Source: Anaerolineales bacterium
GTDB lineage: Bacteria; Chloroflexota; Anaerolineae; Anaerolineales; UBA11657
Assembly: GCA_022450585.1 (NCBI GenBank)
Contig: JAKUPR010000014.1
Coordinates: 1-33,294, forward strand
DNA: 33,294 bases
Direction: 5' to 3'
Within the stretch, counting starts at the first letter, position 1, and the number at the start of each line of letters is the position of its first letter. The notes under the pieces are model-generated. The model was not told the origin of the DNA, ran no database searches, and saw nothing but the letters and a program-made list of their open reading frames with translations. Of this stretch, positions 1-9,027 are shown piece after piece. The translations under genes and the position numbers were made by a program.

Positions 1-525
1 ATGCGGGTGGCATTGACAGCAGTGTTAATAGGTGTTGGGGCAAAGATTGTTGCTGACGAACAGGGCTGGTTTCGGCATCACTCAGCGGGTCGTGTCGTAA
101 CTACAGCCGAGAATCGGATATTTGCTAGAGTGGAGAATGAGATTGAACTTATCGCATTTGACGGTGAGACGATTAGAGTTGGAGCGGAAGATAAAATTTC
201 GGTGGTACTTTATTGGCGGGCGGAACGTGAGCCGACGCGCAACTACCAGGTGTATGTACATCTTCGCGACAAGGCGGGTAAGTTGTGGGGTCAATCAGAC
301 AAAGTTAATCCGGCAAGTTTTCCGACTACGCGATGGTCGACGCAGAAGTATGTTCGTGATGCCCACGTGATTTCTGTGGATGCTCTGACTCCCAAGGGGG
401 AGTATCAAATATTCGTGGGGTTGTGGGACCATAAAACTGGTGAGCGATTTCTCGCATTTGATGAGCGCGACTGGCTGCTTGGGGAAAGTGTAGAAATTCC
501 GATTACGATAAACGTGGATGAGTGA
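1..525 (+). CDS. C-terminal part of a membrane glycosyltransferase-like protein (beta-sandwich domain), 5'-partial
   Basis: The reading frame is open from the first base and ends at TGA 523-525. The ATG at position 1 may be an internal methionine. The first ~20 residues are hydrophobic, as expected for a last membrane helix. They are followed by ~140 residues of a beta-rich domain with the pattern VLYWRAE, YQVYVHLRDKAG, FPTTRW, GEYQIFVGLWDHKTGERF. The same pattern ends the proteins at 5836-8652 and 9028-11817, so this is probably the tail of another GT-C glycosyltransferase whose catalytic part lies outside the window. Its stop codon lies 3 bases from the stop of the convergent gene at 529-2139, leaving no room for a separate terminator. 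Function is by analogy with neighbours only; a stand-alone one-helix protein is possible. Confidence 0.6.
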   Translation: MRVALTAVLIGVGAKIVADEQGWFRHHSAGRVVTTAENRIFARVENEIELIAFDGETIRVGAEDKISVVLYWRAEREPTRNYQVYVHLRDKAGKLWGQSDKVNPASFPTTRWSTQKYVRDAHVISVDALTPKGEYQIFVGLWDHKTGERFLAFDERDWLLGESVEIPITINVDE

Positions 526-528
526 CAG

Positions 529-2139
529 CTATTTCTTTTGCGCGTATATTGATCGATAAACTAGCCACGAGTTGCCAAGATTGTCAGGGGGAGTCCATGG
601 TCCATCGACAATGTTTGTGATGTGATATTCTGAGAGCAATGGCACGAGTGTTTCCTCATCGCCGGGTATGGCCAGTATTAGAAGATTTTCCTGCAAAGAG
701 CTTAAATTGGGTAGGCTGTGCAAGTCATAGCGTTGAAATTGACTGACTGTTCCGAGGTCTAAGGGCACTAGGAATTCCACTGTGTAGTATCCGGAGCTAC
801 TGTAGCGTGGACAGACGTTTGTTGCGATTAGTACTTGGTGGGTTGGATGTGGTGGGGAATTATCCGAAGTGATGGTGGCGTCCGGCCATCCTGCGCCAAG
901 AAATGAATTTATTTCGCGTGATGCAATCGTGCATTGTTCGTCAAACCAAAAACCTGCTGACGGTGTTCCGAGATAGTTGTCTAGGTATAGATCGCGAGTG
1001 GTTATATAGACTGAGCAGAGTAACGTACCAGAACTTAAGGCTATTGCGAGAAAGCTCGGAAAGTAATTCCGTAATTTGCTGTGTACCCAGCGTAATCCAA
1101 GTGCGGGAAGAATAAACAAGAGAGTTATGGTGCTACTGGAACGACCAAAATGTGGAGGTTCCTCTGATAGGATAGTTGGGGAAAGGCTTATAAATATAAA
1201 GACTAAAATAGGTATAGTAATACGCCTGTAATCTCGTCTTAGCGACACGAGTAAACCTATGAGTAATGTTGCAGATGCGAATGGGTCGAGGGCTGCACGG
1301 TTTGGAATGTTGTGGCGTAGGTTCCAGTCACCTTTGCCTGGGATGATAAGCATGGGGAGAACGATAGATGTCTGCTTATAGAGGGTGCTAAATAACTCCG
1401 CTACACTGTCATCTGGGCTTATTACGGCGACACCTGCGCTTCGGCCGAAGACCTCGTCTTTGTTGTTCATTGTATAGGTAACAAACGGCGAAACGGCTAG
1501 TGCTAGTGCCGCCCAAAAAAGCACCGAACCTTTCCAGTGTCTTCTGTATTTCGAGGATATTAGGCACAAAATGGTGCACAAAATAGGCGCTAGAAGGAGC
1601 ACTCTTATGGGTGTGTAGGTGTAGAATGCGGCCCCAAATAGTAGGCCGGATAGTATCCAGCGCCATTTTCCGCCTTGTGTGAATGCAGTGATGCCTAGCC
1701 ATAGACTGAAGGTTATGAACAGGGGTAGTAAAGCGGGACGAGTGGCTAATCTTCCGAGCATTATTGGCCATACAGTGAATGCATTCAGTAGAGCGGATAT
1801 CATGCCGATTCTGTTGCCGAATAAACTGCGGGCTACTAGGAATACACCGAGCGTGGTTAGCGTGCTAGCTAGGGCTGATGGTAGACGGATTGCGGCGGGT
1901 GTTCGTCCAAGGTGTTGGACTGAGAACGAAACTAGATATGCGTGTAAGGCTTCGCGACCGTTGTTTTCTGTGAGGAAAATAGGACGATCGCCAGCAATGA
2001 TGCGAAGTGCGTCTAGTCCGTCCGCTGCTTCATCGCCGAAAAGGCCGGATGGATGAGTGTTGAGTCCGTACAGACGGAGGGGGGCTCCTAGTAAGACAAT
2101 GGCAAATACTATGAACCAGAGGTACTGATTGTTTCTCAT
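529..2139 (-). CDS. GT-C (ArnT/PMT-like) membrane glycosyltransferase
   Basis: A 536-residue polytopic protein. The frame extends upstream, but I start at the ATG at 2139 (MRNNQYLWF) because it leads directly into the first membrane helix; the upstream extension is polar, Arg/His/Cys-rich and overlaps the divergent gene's leader. After helix 1 comes the first extracytoplasmic loop with GLFGDEAADG (Asp36, Glu37), the acidic pair typical of the catalytic loop in GT-C enzymes using polyprenyl-phosphate sugars. About ten further hydrophobic segments follow, then a ~130-residue soluble tail. It lacks the beta-sandwich tail of the other transferases here. Stop is TAG 529-531. Acceptor and sugar donor cannot be told from sequence. 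Divergent from the UROD-family gene, with 81 bases between starts. Confidence 0.75.
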   Translation of the reverse strand: MRNNQYLWFIVFAIVLLGAPLRLYGLNTHPSGLFGDEAADGLDALRIIAGDRPIFLTENNGREALHAYLVSFSVQHLGRTPAAIRLPSALASTLTTLGVFLVARSLFGNRIGMISALLNAFTVWPIMLGRLATRPALLPLFITFSLWLGITAFTQGGKWRWILSGLLFGAAFYTYTPIRVLLLAPILCTILCLISSKYRRHWKGSVLFWAALALAVSPFVTYTMNNKDEVFGRSAGVAVISPDDSVAELFSTLYKQTSIVLPMLIIPGKGDWNLRHNIPNRAALDPFASATLLIGLLVSLRRDYRRITIPILVFIFISLSPTILSEEPPHFGRSSSTITLLFILPALGLRWVHSKLRNYFPSFLAIALSSGTLLCSVYITTRDLYLDNYLGTPSAGFWFDEQCTIASREINSFLGAGWPDATITSDNSPPHPTHQVLIATNVCPRYSSSGYYTVEFLVPLDLGTVSQFQRYDLHSLPNLSSLQENLLILAIPGDEETLVPLLSEYHITNIVDGPWTPPDNLGNSWLVYRSIYAQKK

Positions 2140-2180
2140 TGGCTTGGGTGTTCTGTGTCGGTGGAATACATTACGTTTAA

Positions 2181-2189
2181 TGGTATCAT
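2181..2189 (+). promoter_or_regulatory. Putative extended -10 promoter for the UROD-rsmD genes
   Basis: TGGTATCAT matches the extended -10 form (TGn plus a TATAAT-like hexamer with one mismatch). It lies about 18 bases before the AGGAGG ribosome-binding site and 31 bases before the chosen GTG start. No convincing -35 hexamer is visible, which extended -10 promoters do not need. The placement supports the GTG start over the longer frame from 2155, whose first codons would precede the transcript start. Confidence 0.4.
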
Positions 2190-2206
2190 GCCATGGAAAG
2201 GCTGGC

Positions 2207-2212
2207 AGGAGG
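2207..2212 (+). promoter_or_regulatory. Strong Shine-Dalgarno AGGAGG deciding the UROD-family start
   Basis: AGGAGG lies 8 bases before GTG 2221. This is the clearest ribosome-binding site in the region and selects GTG 2221 over the upstream in-frame start at 2155. Confidence 0.7.
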
Positions 2213-2220
2213 ACTATAGG

Positions 2221-3213
2221 GTGAAAAAACGGGAGAGAGTCGAGGCAGCAATTGCGGGCGATGCAGTGGATCGCATTCCGGTATCGGCGTGGCGGCATCA
2301 TCCGGTAGATGACCAGTCACCGGAGAAGTTTGCGGCGGCTACATTGGCGTTCCAGAGGGAATTTGACTTTGATTTTGTTAAGGTGACCCCCGCTAGCAGT
2401 TATTGCCTGAGAGAATGGGGTGTGCGAGATTCTTGGCGAGGACATGCGCATGGAACACGTGAATATGGTGCGCCGCCCATCAATAATTTGGAAGATTGGG
2501 GCAAGATCGCGATTTATGACCCACGTGTTGGGGATATGGGTAAAGTCCTGTTGGCGCTGGAATTGATTGGCGGACAGCTGGAGGCGGGCACGCCGTTTAT
2601 CCCAACAATTTTTAGCCCTCTATCGCAGGCTCGCAATCTTGTGGGGGACGTGGGACTACTATCGCATATGAGGCAGGAACCAGATGTAATTAGGGGAGCG
2701 CTGCAGGTTATTACAGAACAGACATTAGCGTTTCTTGATGCCTGTCGTGAGATAAAAATAAGTGGTATTTTTTACGCTGTGCAGTGGGCAAGTTATGCTC
2801 ACTTGTCTGAGGTGGAGTATGGTGTGTTTGGGAGGCCGTATGACTTGCAGATACTTCGGTCGGTGAGTGATTTATGGTTAAACGTGCTGCATATGCATGG
2901 AAACGACATCATGTTTGAAATGGCTACTGAATATCCTGCGGCAATAATGAATTGGCATGATATGGAGACTGAGCCTGATTTGCTTGATGGATTAAAGAGG
3001 TGGTCGGGGGGGGTATGTGGGGGGATACGGCAGGAGGCTACTTTGGCCCAGGGAAGTGCTGATGAAGTGCGTAACGAGGCTCTGGAGGCCATAAGCTCAA
3101 CGGGTGGTCGGCGATTTGTGCTCGGTACAGGTTGTGTGACGCCGATAGTAACTCCCTATGGTAATTTGAGAGCCTTGAGGAGCGTTGTAGAGGATGAGGA
3201 AGCATCGGTATGA
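2221..3213 (+). CDS. Uroporphyrinogen decarboxylase (UROD/MtaA/CmuA superfamily) protein, probably not HemE
   Basis: A 330-residue protein starting at GTG 2221 (VKKRERVEAAIAGD), chosen because of AGGAGG 8 bases upstream. The opening KRERVEAAIAGDAVDRIPVSAW and the C-terminal GTGCVTPIVTPYGNLRAL are characteristic of the UROD fold (COG0407). The family contains haem-pathway HemE and corrinoid methyltransferases. HemE's substrate-binding stretch RQAGRY after the first strand is absent; WRHHPVDDQ stands in its place, so I do not call it HemE. There is no obvious Cys/His zinc site of the MtaA kind (HxCx~n~C) at the C terminus either, so the reaction is unknown. The stop overlaps the start of rsmD (ATGA at 3210-3213), implying translational coupling. 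Confidence 0.75.
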   Translation: MKKRERVEAAIAGDAVDRIPVSAWRHHPVDDQSPEKFAAATLAFQREFDFDFVKVTPASSYCLREWGVRDSWRGHAHGTREYGAPPINNLEDWGKIAIYDPRVGDMGKVLLALELIGGQLEAGTPFIPTIFSPLSQARNLVGDVGLLSHMRQEPDVIRGALQVITEQTLAFLDACREIKISGIFYAVQWASYAHLSEVEYGVFGRPYDLQILRSVSDLWLNVLHMHGNDIMFEMATEYPAAIMNWHDMETEPDLLDGLKRWSGGVCGGIRQEATLAQGSADEVRNEALEAISSTGGRRFVLGTGCVTPIVTPYGNLRALRSVVEDEEASV

Positions 3214-3770
3214 GTGGCATTCGGGTGATTTCAGGTAGTGCGCGTGGAAGGCGGTTAGAGCAGGTGTCAGGATCGGGCACGAGGCCGATTTCGGATCGGG
3301 CTAAAGAGGCGCTATTTAATATAATCGGGCATGATGTCGTGGATTCTACAATGCTTGATTTATTTGCCGGTACAGGGAGTGTGGGCGTTGAGGCGCTGAG
3401 TCGGGGGGCATCACGCGTAGTATTTTTGGATACTAATAGAAAGGCGGTTAGGACTATTAGGAACAATTTGCAACTGACAGGTTTCGGGAATAAATGCGAA
3501 ATATTTCAAAAAGATGCATTGACCTATCTAGATGACGAGCCTCAAGAGGGATTTGACTTTGTTTACGTAGCTCCGCCGCAATATCAGGGATTGTGGTGGG
3601 AGACATTGCTTCGGGTTGATAAAAGCCCCGAATGGCTTAATGTAAATGGGTGGATCATTGCGCAAATTCATCCTTCGGAATTTTCCGAGAAGACTCTGCG
3701 GCGTCTCGCATTGATTGATCGTAGGCGCTATGGAAATACAATGCTGTGCTTTTTCGCTAAGGAAGATTGA
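3210..3770 (+). CDS. rsmD: RsmD-like 16S rRNA (guanine-N2)-methyltransferase
   Basis: A 186-residue protein of normal RsmD length. RsmD methylates G966 of 16S rRNA in E. coli, using S-adenosylmethionine. The N-terminal IRVISGSARGRRLE and TRPISDRAKEALFNII are family hallmarks; the SAM-binding loop is DLFAGTGSVGVEALSRGA (about residues 50-67), followed by FLDTNRKAV for ribose binding. The amino-methylase motif normally written DPPY/F reads VAPPQY here (about residues 115-120), with Ala in place of the catalytic-site Asp. The start overlaps the stop of the preceding UROD-family gene by four bases, so the two are co-translated. The next gene follows within about 10 bases, so all three probably share a transcript. 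Confidence 0.88.
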   Translation: MSGIRVISGSARGRRLEQVSGSGTRPISDRAKEALFNIIGHDVVDSTMLDLFAGTGSVGVEALSRGASRVVFLDTNRKAVRTIRNNLQLTGFGNKCEIFQKDALTYLDDEPQEGFDFVYVAPPQYQGLWWETLLRVDKSPEWLNVNGWIIAQIHPSEFSEKTLRRLALIDRRRYGNTMLCFFAKED

Positions 3771-3780
3771 ATAATTGAAT

Positions 3781-5769
3781 ATGAATAAAAATAACACGCC
3801 GGAGAGTATTTCTAAGATCCTTGAACGGGTACTCCCGGATGTAGAGAGACCTGGACGGTATGTTGGTGGTGAACTCAACAGTGTGCTCAAGGAATGGACG
3901 CCGCAGCGAATTAAGGTGGCACTGGGTTTTCCGGAGATTTATGATTTGGGGATGCCAAATCTGGGATTGTCGATTTTCTACGATATTCTGAATGGCAGGG
4001 AAGATATGCTTGCGGAGCGTGTATACCTGCCCTGGCTCGATATGGAGAAAGTGATGCGGAGAGAGGCTATACCTCTTTATTCATTGGAGAGTCGACACCC
4101 AGTTGTGGCGTTTGATGGTCTTGCCATTTCGATACCCTATGAACAGCTCTATACGAATGTATTGCATTTGTTTAAGTTGGCGGGGATGCCCCTTTACACT
4201 TCGGAAAGATTGTACGGAAATTATCCTCTGGTAGTGGCTGGTGGGCACTCAACTTACAATCCGGAACCAATGGCTGATTTCGTAGATGTGTTTTTGATTG
4301 GAGAAGGAGAGGAAGCAATTGTTGAAATTTCAGAAGTTGTGGGCAAGTGGAAACAATTGCCAATAGATATAGAAGAATCTAGACAGGCGGCATATGAACG
4401 ACGCTTGGGTTTGTTGCGCGACCTAGCGGGCGTAGAGGGCGTGTATGTTCCTCGGTTCTATTCCGTTTCATATCACGATAATGGAACTATTAACGGTGTA
4501 TCCGCGACGGAGGGATGTGTAGATACACCGGTACTTAAGAGAATAGTAAAGCAGCTGCCACCGCCAGTGACTAACTTCATAGTGCCATACGTAGATGTTG
4601 TCCATAATCGGGCGGCAATCGAAATTATGCGTGGCTGCACGCGGGGATGCCGTTTCTGCCACGCAGGAATGGTAACGCGTCCCGTCCGTGAGCGTACTGT
4701 GGAGGAAATTACGGATGCGGTTAGGTCTATTATAAAAGCCACCGGGTATGAGGAGGTGGCGCTTCTGTCCCTATCTTCGTCTGATTTTGCGGAAATTGCA
4801 CCATTGGTAGAGGCTATCAACACTGAATTTGGGCATTTGAACTTGAATATATCTCTTCCGAGTCTTCGAATTGAGACGGTGTCGGTCGATTTGATGGATC
4901 GCTTGAGGGCGGTTGGTCGAAGGGGGGGATTTACGCTGGCGCCGGAAGCTGCTAGTGAGCGTATGCGGGAAATAATTAATAAGCCCGTGTCAACCAGTCA
5001 ATTGTTGGAGACTGCTGGTGAGATTTATGCTCGGGGATGGCAGACTATCAAACTCTACTTCATGATTGGACATCCAGATGAGACCCTTGAAGATGTGCGG
5101 GCGATTGCAGAGTTAGCAAAGGATGTTCTATCAGAGGGTAAAAAGGCTTTGGGACGACGCGCAAGATTGAACGTGGGTGTGAGTACCTTTGTGCCTAAGC
5201 CGCACACCCCATTTCAATGGTCTCCCTGTGATACCTTGGAGCGCATTAGGGAAAAACAGATGTTGTTGCGCCGGGAGGTTCGCGGAAATGGACTTAAGTT
5301 GAACTTGAACGATCCACTAGAAACCATGATGGAATCCTGGCTCTCACGTGGAGACAGACGGATGGGCAAAGTGATATATGAGGCATATAGGCGCGGAGCG
5401 CGATTTGATGGATGGCGTGAACAGTTTAACTTTTCTGCGTGGGAGGCGGGATTTGAGGCGTCTGGACTAAATTGGGAATTTTATACTGCTCGGGAGCGAG
5501 GGTCCGAGGAGGCTTTTCCGTGGGACCATATAGACGCTGCGGTCAAGAAGACCTTCTTGCTAGAAGATTACCAGTGGAGCAAACGAGGTGAGACTCGTGA
5601 GGATTGCAGGGACGCATGCTATGCGTGTGGGATATTACCTAAGTTTATCCCGCTTCGAAAAGAGACGGAGGCGGGTGACTGGGAATGCCCAGAGGTGAAG
5701 CCTAGGCATTTGCGGCGCAGTCAAGTTATGCGGCTGAGCCCCGTGGCTTCGGATGTGTTGGCAGAGTAG
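3781..5769 (+). CDS. TIGR03960-type B12-binding-like radical SAM protein
   Basis: A protein of 662 residues. The N-terminal region has RPGRYVGGELNSVLKEW and a cobalamin-binding-like fold ending GGHSTYNPEPMADFVDVFLIGEGEEAI (split here: GGHSTYNPEP, then DVFLIGEGEEA). The radical-SAM cluster motif CTRGCRFC sits near residue 285 and would bind a 4Fe-4S cluster and SAM. A Cys-containing tail (DCRDACYACGILP, near the C terminus) may hold further metal. The family usually sits beside TIGR03936, rplU and rpmA; its reaction is not established to my knowledge. Start: ATG 3781 is listed, but an in-frame TTG at 3775 lies 10 bases after AAGGAA (3759-3764) and is also plausible. Its usual partner is at 11843-12478, displaced by two inserted glycosyltransferase genes. 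Confidence 0.88.
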   Translation: MNKNNTPESISKILERVLPDVERPGRYVGGELNSVLKEWTPQRIKVALGFPEIYDLGMPNLGLSIFYDILNGREDMLAERVYLPWLDMEKVMRREAIPLYSLESRHPVVAFDGLAISIPYEQLYTNVLHLFKLAGMPLYTSERLYGNYPLVVAGGHSTYNPEPMADFVDVFLIGEGEEAIVEISEVVGKWKQLPIDIEESRQAAYERRLGLLRDLAGVEGVYVPRFYSVSYHDNGTINGVSATEGCVDTPVLKRIVKQLPPPVTNFIVPYVDVVHNRAAIEIMRGCTRGCRFCHAGMVTRPVRERTVEEITDAVRSIIKATGYEEVALLSLSSSDFAEIAPLVEAINTEFGHLNLNISLPSLRIETVSVDLMDRLRAVGRRGGFTLAPEAASERMREIINKPVSTSQLLETAGEIYARGWQTIKLYFMIGHPDETLEDVRAIAELAKDVLSEGKKALGRRARLNVGVSTFVPKPHTPFQWSPCDTLERIREKQMLLRREVRGNGLKLNLNDPLETMMESWLSRGDRRMGKVIYEAYRRGARFDGWREQFNFSAWEAGFEASGLNWEFYTARERGSEEAFPWDHIDAAVKKTFLLEDYQWSKRGETREDCRDACYACGILPKFIPLRKETEAGDWECPEVKPRHLRRSQVMRLSPVASDVLAE

Positions 5770-5772
5770 TAA

Positions 5773-5798
5773 ATTGGTTTTCTTTGAAAAAAACCAAT
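5773..5798. terminator. A/T-rich bidirectional hairpin between convergent genes
   Basis: ATTGGTTTT (5773-5781) pairs with AAAACCAAT (5790-5798) around an 8-base loop. It lies in the 66-base gap between the ends of the TIGR03960 gene (+) and the glycosyltransferase at 5836-8652 (-). The stem is A/T-rich and neither side has a long T tract, so termination may be weak. Confidence 0.45.
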
Positions 5799-5835
5799 GA
5801 TTGGGTGCTATTTAGTCGGTTGAAGGCAAGCTTAC

Positions 5836-8652
5836 TCACGGCATAATAGTGGTACCCAGCGTGATAGTGAAGGTTTCCGATTCGTTGCCGCTATTGGTGA
5901 CCGGTAACCTATCTTCGGTTAATGGGTCGTAGAGCCCCGTTGTAATCTTTAACTCGCCCGGATCTATGTCCGCAAGGTCAATGACTACATGGTCGCTAAA
6001 TATTTCGTCGGGTGCCCACCATGAAGTGGGGTAACCGTATGCGTTAGGCATGGCGTCGAGTTGTGCAACCATGTAGTCTTTTCTCCAGAGATGGACAAAA
6101 TACTTGTAGTCAATTGGAATTTGTGTGAGGGCGTTCCAATGCAGGACTAGGGTCATTTCGTTGTCTCCATGCTCGATGTCGTAGCCTAAAAGCGCGATTT
6201 GGTCTGCGAATGTTTTGTTTACTGTATTCTGCATCGGGGGTATGTCGAAATTGCGTTTTCTGGGTGTAATTTGGAGGTGGTGAGTAAAGATAGGTATGGG
6301 TGAATCACCGGTCGAATCGTTGGCAATTAATATGAGCCGGTACTTGCCGGGTGCTTGGGTTGTTGGTAAGCGAAGGAGATAAGTCTCCTTTAGGAAGATA
6401 TTGCCGGGTAGTTGGGTTATTAGGGAATCAGGGGTGAGGTTTGTGGAGTGATTAAATGAAATGGCGTGATCTTCAGTGTGCAGTTGCCAGTTGAGTGAAA
6501 GAGGCTTTAGGTTTGTGCCCTGGGCTGGAGTTTTCCATGTGATTGTTGCAGTTAGTGGTGGTCCTTGTGAAAGTGTGTCTTGGCTAGAGAAACTGTCGAT
6601 TTGTAAACCATTTTCAAGACGTGCTAATGGAGTGTCATTGCCGCGAAACTGAATGAGATCGGGGTTGTTCAGTTCTGTTCCTACTACGTCTGTATGGCCG
6701 TCAGAATTATACATGCCAAAGCGAAGAAAGAGCGGGCCGGATCGGTGTAGATCTTTATGGATGTGTAGATCCAATTTACTTAGGATGTGTTCGCCTGGGT
6801 ATTGTTGGGATTCAAGAATCCCGGGAGGGTCAACTTGAGAGTATTTTGTACCGTTAGCATCCACTAACTGGACGGATAATTTGTGTGGTTGCGGATGTTC
6901 TGTATCTAGACGCCAAAGCATATATATGGTCCAGGTTTTGTCGGGTAACGGCATGCTGTGTGGCGTGTTCAGTAAGAAACCGAGTACTGTGGCGCCATTG
7001 GCAAGTTGCACAGGTTGGGCTAAAGGCAAATCGGGTTTGAAATAGTCGGGAGGCTGCAGGCTAGCAATGCTGAACCAGGTAAAAATGTTTTTTCTTTCTG
7101 AAAATATGAGGGAACGTTCTGAATAGTTGAATGGTGTCAGGAGAACAGCACCGTTGTCTGGTACTGGGACTCCGTGTTGATCCCATATCACTCTAATGTC
7201 CGTCTCTTTGGTTAGCATAAGGGCTTCCCAGTTTCGACATCCAACGCATTTCATAGTCTGAAGGGGGGGATCAGATGCGAGTATTATGACTTCCTGGTCC
7301 TTGCTAGTGGCAATTTGCCGACTGTACTTTAGAGCGGCCGCGCTGTCAGATAGAGTATTTTTACCTTCGTATAGTGACAATGATCCGGTATCCTGACGGT
7401 AATCATAGTGGAGGTGTGCTCGTAGTAGTATTGTGGCGCCCACGAATAGAGCCAGCATAGTTGGGGCAATGAGATGTTTTGTAAGCAGTAAACCCCGCCA
7501 TTGCCAGAACCAGGAGAGGTGTCTTCTGTCTAATCTCGGTGTGACCACTCCACCCATGATTGCTCCCTGAATTAGAGCAGCGTTCCCCATGGTCATCCAG
7601 ATACACCAATTCAACTCGACTCCTTTTGTAAAAAATAGTGCTTCCGTTATGGTCTTTATTAATGGGGCACTTAGCAGTATTACGACTATTGGAACTGTAA
7701 AAAATGCTGCTACTATGATGAGGCCTGGGAAGTCCTCTTTGTGAGATAGTCCACGAATTAAGAGCCAAAGCGCACCTACGAGGGTCAGGAATCCTAACGC
7801 AGGCAGTGATGGGATGTCCTGCCCGAATGTATCAAAGGAACCACTTAACGAGGCAAAGATCATATTGGTCACGTCGTGCCAGTCTGGGGCAATACGGTGT
7901 GGAATGGGTCGAAGATATTCAAGGCGACCAATATGCTTGTATAGGCCAATGGCCCATGGCACCATGAGAAGGAGTGCTATTAATCCGCTGAATACGGTGT
8001 GCATATATATGCGTCGGCGTTCGGACTTGTGGTGTCGCCATCCGTACAACCAGCTGAGAATTGCAATTGGTGTCAGGAGGAAGATAGTTGGGTGGAATTG
8101 CCCAGCTAAACTTAGCGCTGGCAGGTGAGCGAGCCGTGCTATGGGCTTTTTTCCGTAATAACCAAACAATGTAGTCATAACAAAGAGCATTACGAACGGG
8201 GGTGCGAGATTGGGGTTCCAGATGAAGCGGCTGTGATGTACTGCGATTGGATTGATTGCGAGAAAGAAGGCGGCGAGTAAACCGCTGAGTGGACCAAAAT
8301 ATCGCTTGCCTATTGCGTGAACTATGGCGATGGCTATAAGGTTGAGAAGGGCGGTGAACAGGCGTGCAACTCGTGGGTCATTGTCGAGGCGATAAGGAAG
8401 GGCGTATAAATAGATAGTCAACGGAGAGTGTTTTAGGCTGCCCACGGACATCCTGGGCCCGAGTACGTCCCAGTCACCTTCTTTAGCTAGAGTTGAGGCT
8501 AATATACTGATTCGTTCTTGGTCGGCCATGAAGGGACTCGCGCCGATGTCAAAAATGCGTAACCAGGCCGCTAACAGGATTATGCTAACTCCTATTATGA
8601 GAGTTGGATAGGTTTTTGGTTGTAATATCCGACTTAATGAAAAGGTGCTCAT
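5836..8652 (-). CDS. Large GT-C membrane glycosyltransferase with C-terminal beta-sandwich domains
   Basis: A 938-residue protein. After helix 1, the first external loop carries FMADQERISI (Asp44, Glu46), matching the catalytic acidic pair of GT39/ArnT-like enzymes that take sugars from polyprenyl-phosphate carriers. About eleven hydrophobic segments run to residue ~400. The remaining ~530 residues are outside-facing and beta-rich, with at least two copies of a sandwich domain; the last has HWNALTQIPIDYKYFVHLW and LKITTGLYDPLTEDRLP. The start is ATG 8652; no good Shine-Dalgarno precedes it. It lies in the same orientation as 9028-11817, and together they interrupt a conserved gene cluster. 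Sugar and acceptor are unknown; a role in cell-surface glycan or protein glycosylation is inferred. Confidence 0.75.
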   Translation of the reverse strand: MSTFSLSRILQPKTYPTLIIGVSIILLAAWLRIFDIGASPFMADQERISILASTLAKEGDWDVLGPRMSVGSLKHSPLTIYLYALPYRLDNDPRVARLFTALLNLIAIAIVHAIGKRYFGPLSGLLAAFFLAINPIAVHHSRFIWNPNLAPPFVMLFVMTTLFGYYGKKPIARLAHLPALSLAGQFHPTIFLLTPIAILSWLYGWRHHKSERRRIYMHTVFSGLIALLLMVPWAIGLYKHIGRLEYLRPIPHRIAPDWHDVTNMIFASLSGSFDTFGQDIPSLPALGFLTLVGALWLLIRGLSHKEDFPGLIIVAAFFTVPIVVILLSAPLIKTITEALFFTKGVELNWCIWMTMGNAALIQGAIMGGVVTPRLDRRHLSWFWQWRGLLLTKHLIAPTMLALFVGATILLRAHLHYDYRQDTGSLSLYEGKNTLSDSAAALKYSRQIATSKDQEVIILASDPPLQTMKCVGCRNWEALMLTKETDIRVIWDQHGVPVPDNGAVLLTPFNYSERSLIFSERKNIFTWFSIASLQPPDYFKPDLPLAQPVQLANGATVLGFLLNTPHSMPLPDKTWTIYMLWRLDTEHPQPHKLSVQLVDANGTKYSQVDPPGILESQQYPGEHILSKLDLHIHKDLHRSGPLFLRFGMYNSDGHTDVVGTELNNPDLIQFRGNDTPLARLENGLQIDSFSSQDTLSQGPPLTATITWKTPAQGTNLKPLSLNWQLHTEDHAISFNHSTNLTPDSLITQLPGNIFLKETYLLRLPTTQAPGKYRLILIANDSTGDSPIPIFTHHLQITPRKRNFDIPPMQNTVNKTFADQIALLGYDIEHGDNEMTLVLHWNALTQIPIDYKYFVHLWRKDYMVAQLDAMPNAYGYPTSWWAPDEIFSDHVVIDLADIDPGELKITTGLYDPLTEDRLPVTNSGNESETFTITLGTTIMP

Positions 8653-9027
8653 ATGGTGGGATTCTACGCCTCATCTCGACACCTGAACATGGGTCTGATG
8701 TACTGGGAGGAGATGAAGTGATATGGTTCTGTGATTCTGGCTTAACCGTAGTCTACGCTCTGTTCGACACCAACGGAAATTTCTACTAAAGCGCGGAAAA
8801 CAAGGAAGATGTCGGGAATGGAGTAGAGAGAGGAAACGTATTTCCAATTACTAAGAGCGCTACGAGTACCGGGTGGCCATTGCTCCGGAGATGTGTAGCC
8901 ACAGTTGTGGCTCAATTTCAGTTTGTGCAAAACAAAGACAGTTGTTTTTCTAGGGAGGGAACGATAAACCCCGTTGGGGTGAGACGGAACGGGAAGGTTG
9001 TGTGATGAGAACTGTAGAGCTGGTTAC
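8653..9027. other. 375-base gap between two glycosyltransferase genes, with two hairpins
   Basis: No convincing gene here; short open frames have no recognisable protein. Two inverted repeats are visible: AGCCAC-AGTT-GTGGCT (8897-8912) and ACCCC-GTT-GGGGT (8968-8980). Read on the minus strand, the second is followed by TTTATC and could be a weak terminator for the gene at 9028-11817. The region should also hold the promoter for the gene at 5836-8652, but I see no consensus promoter. No tRNA or known riboswitch pattern. Confidence 0.5.

Noticed and set aside
1679-2056. A 125-residue plus-strand protein
   Set aside because: It is antisense to the coherent membrane glycosyltransferase and has no family features.
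2221-3213. HemE uroporphyrinogen decarboxylase
   Set aside because: The RQAGRY substrate element is missing, so only superfamily membership is claimed.
8742-8930. A 62-codon minus-strand gene between the two glycosyltransferases
   Set aside because: No recognisable sequence and no ribosome-binding site; it spans a hairpin.
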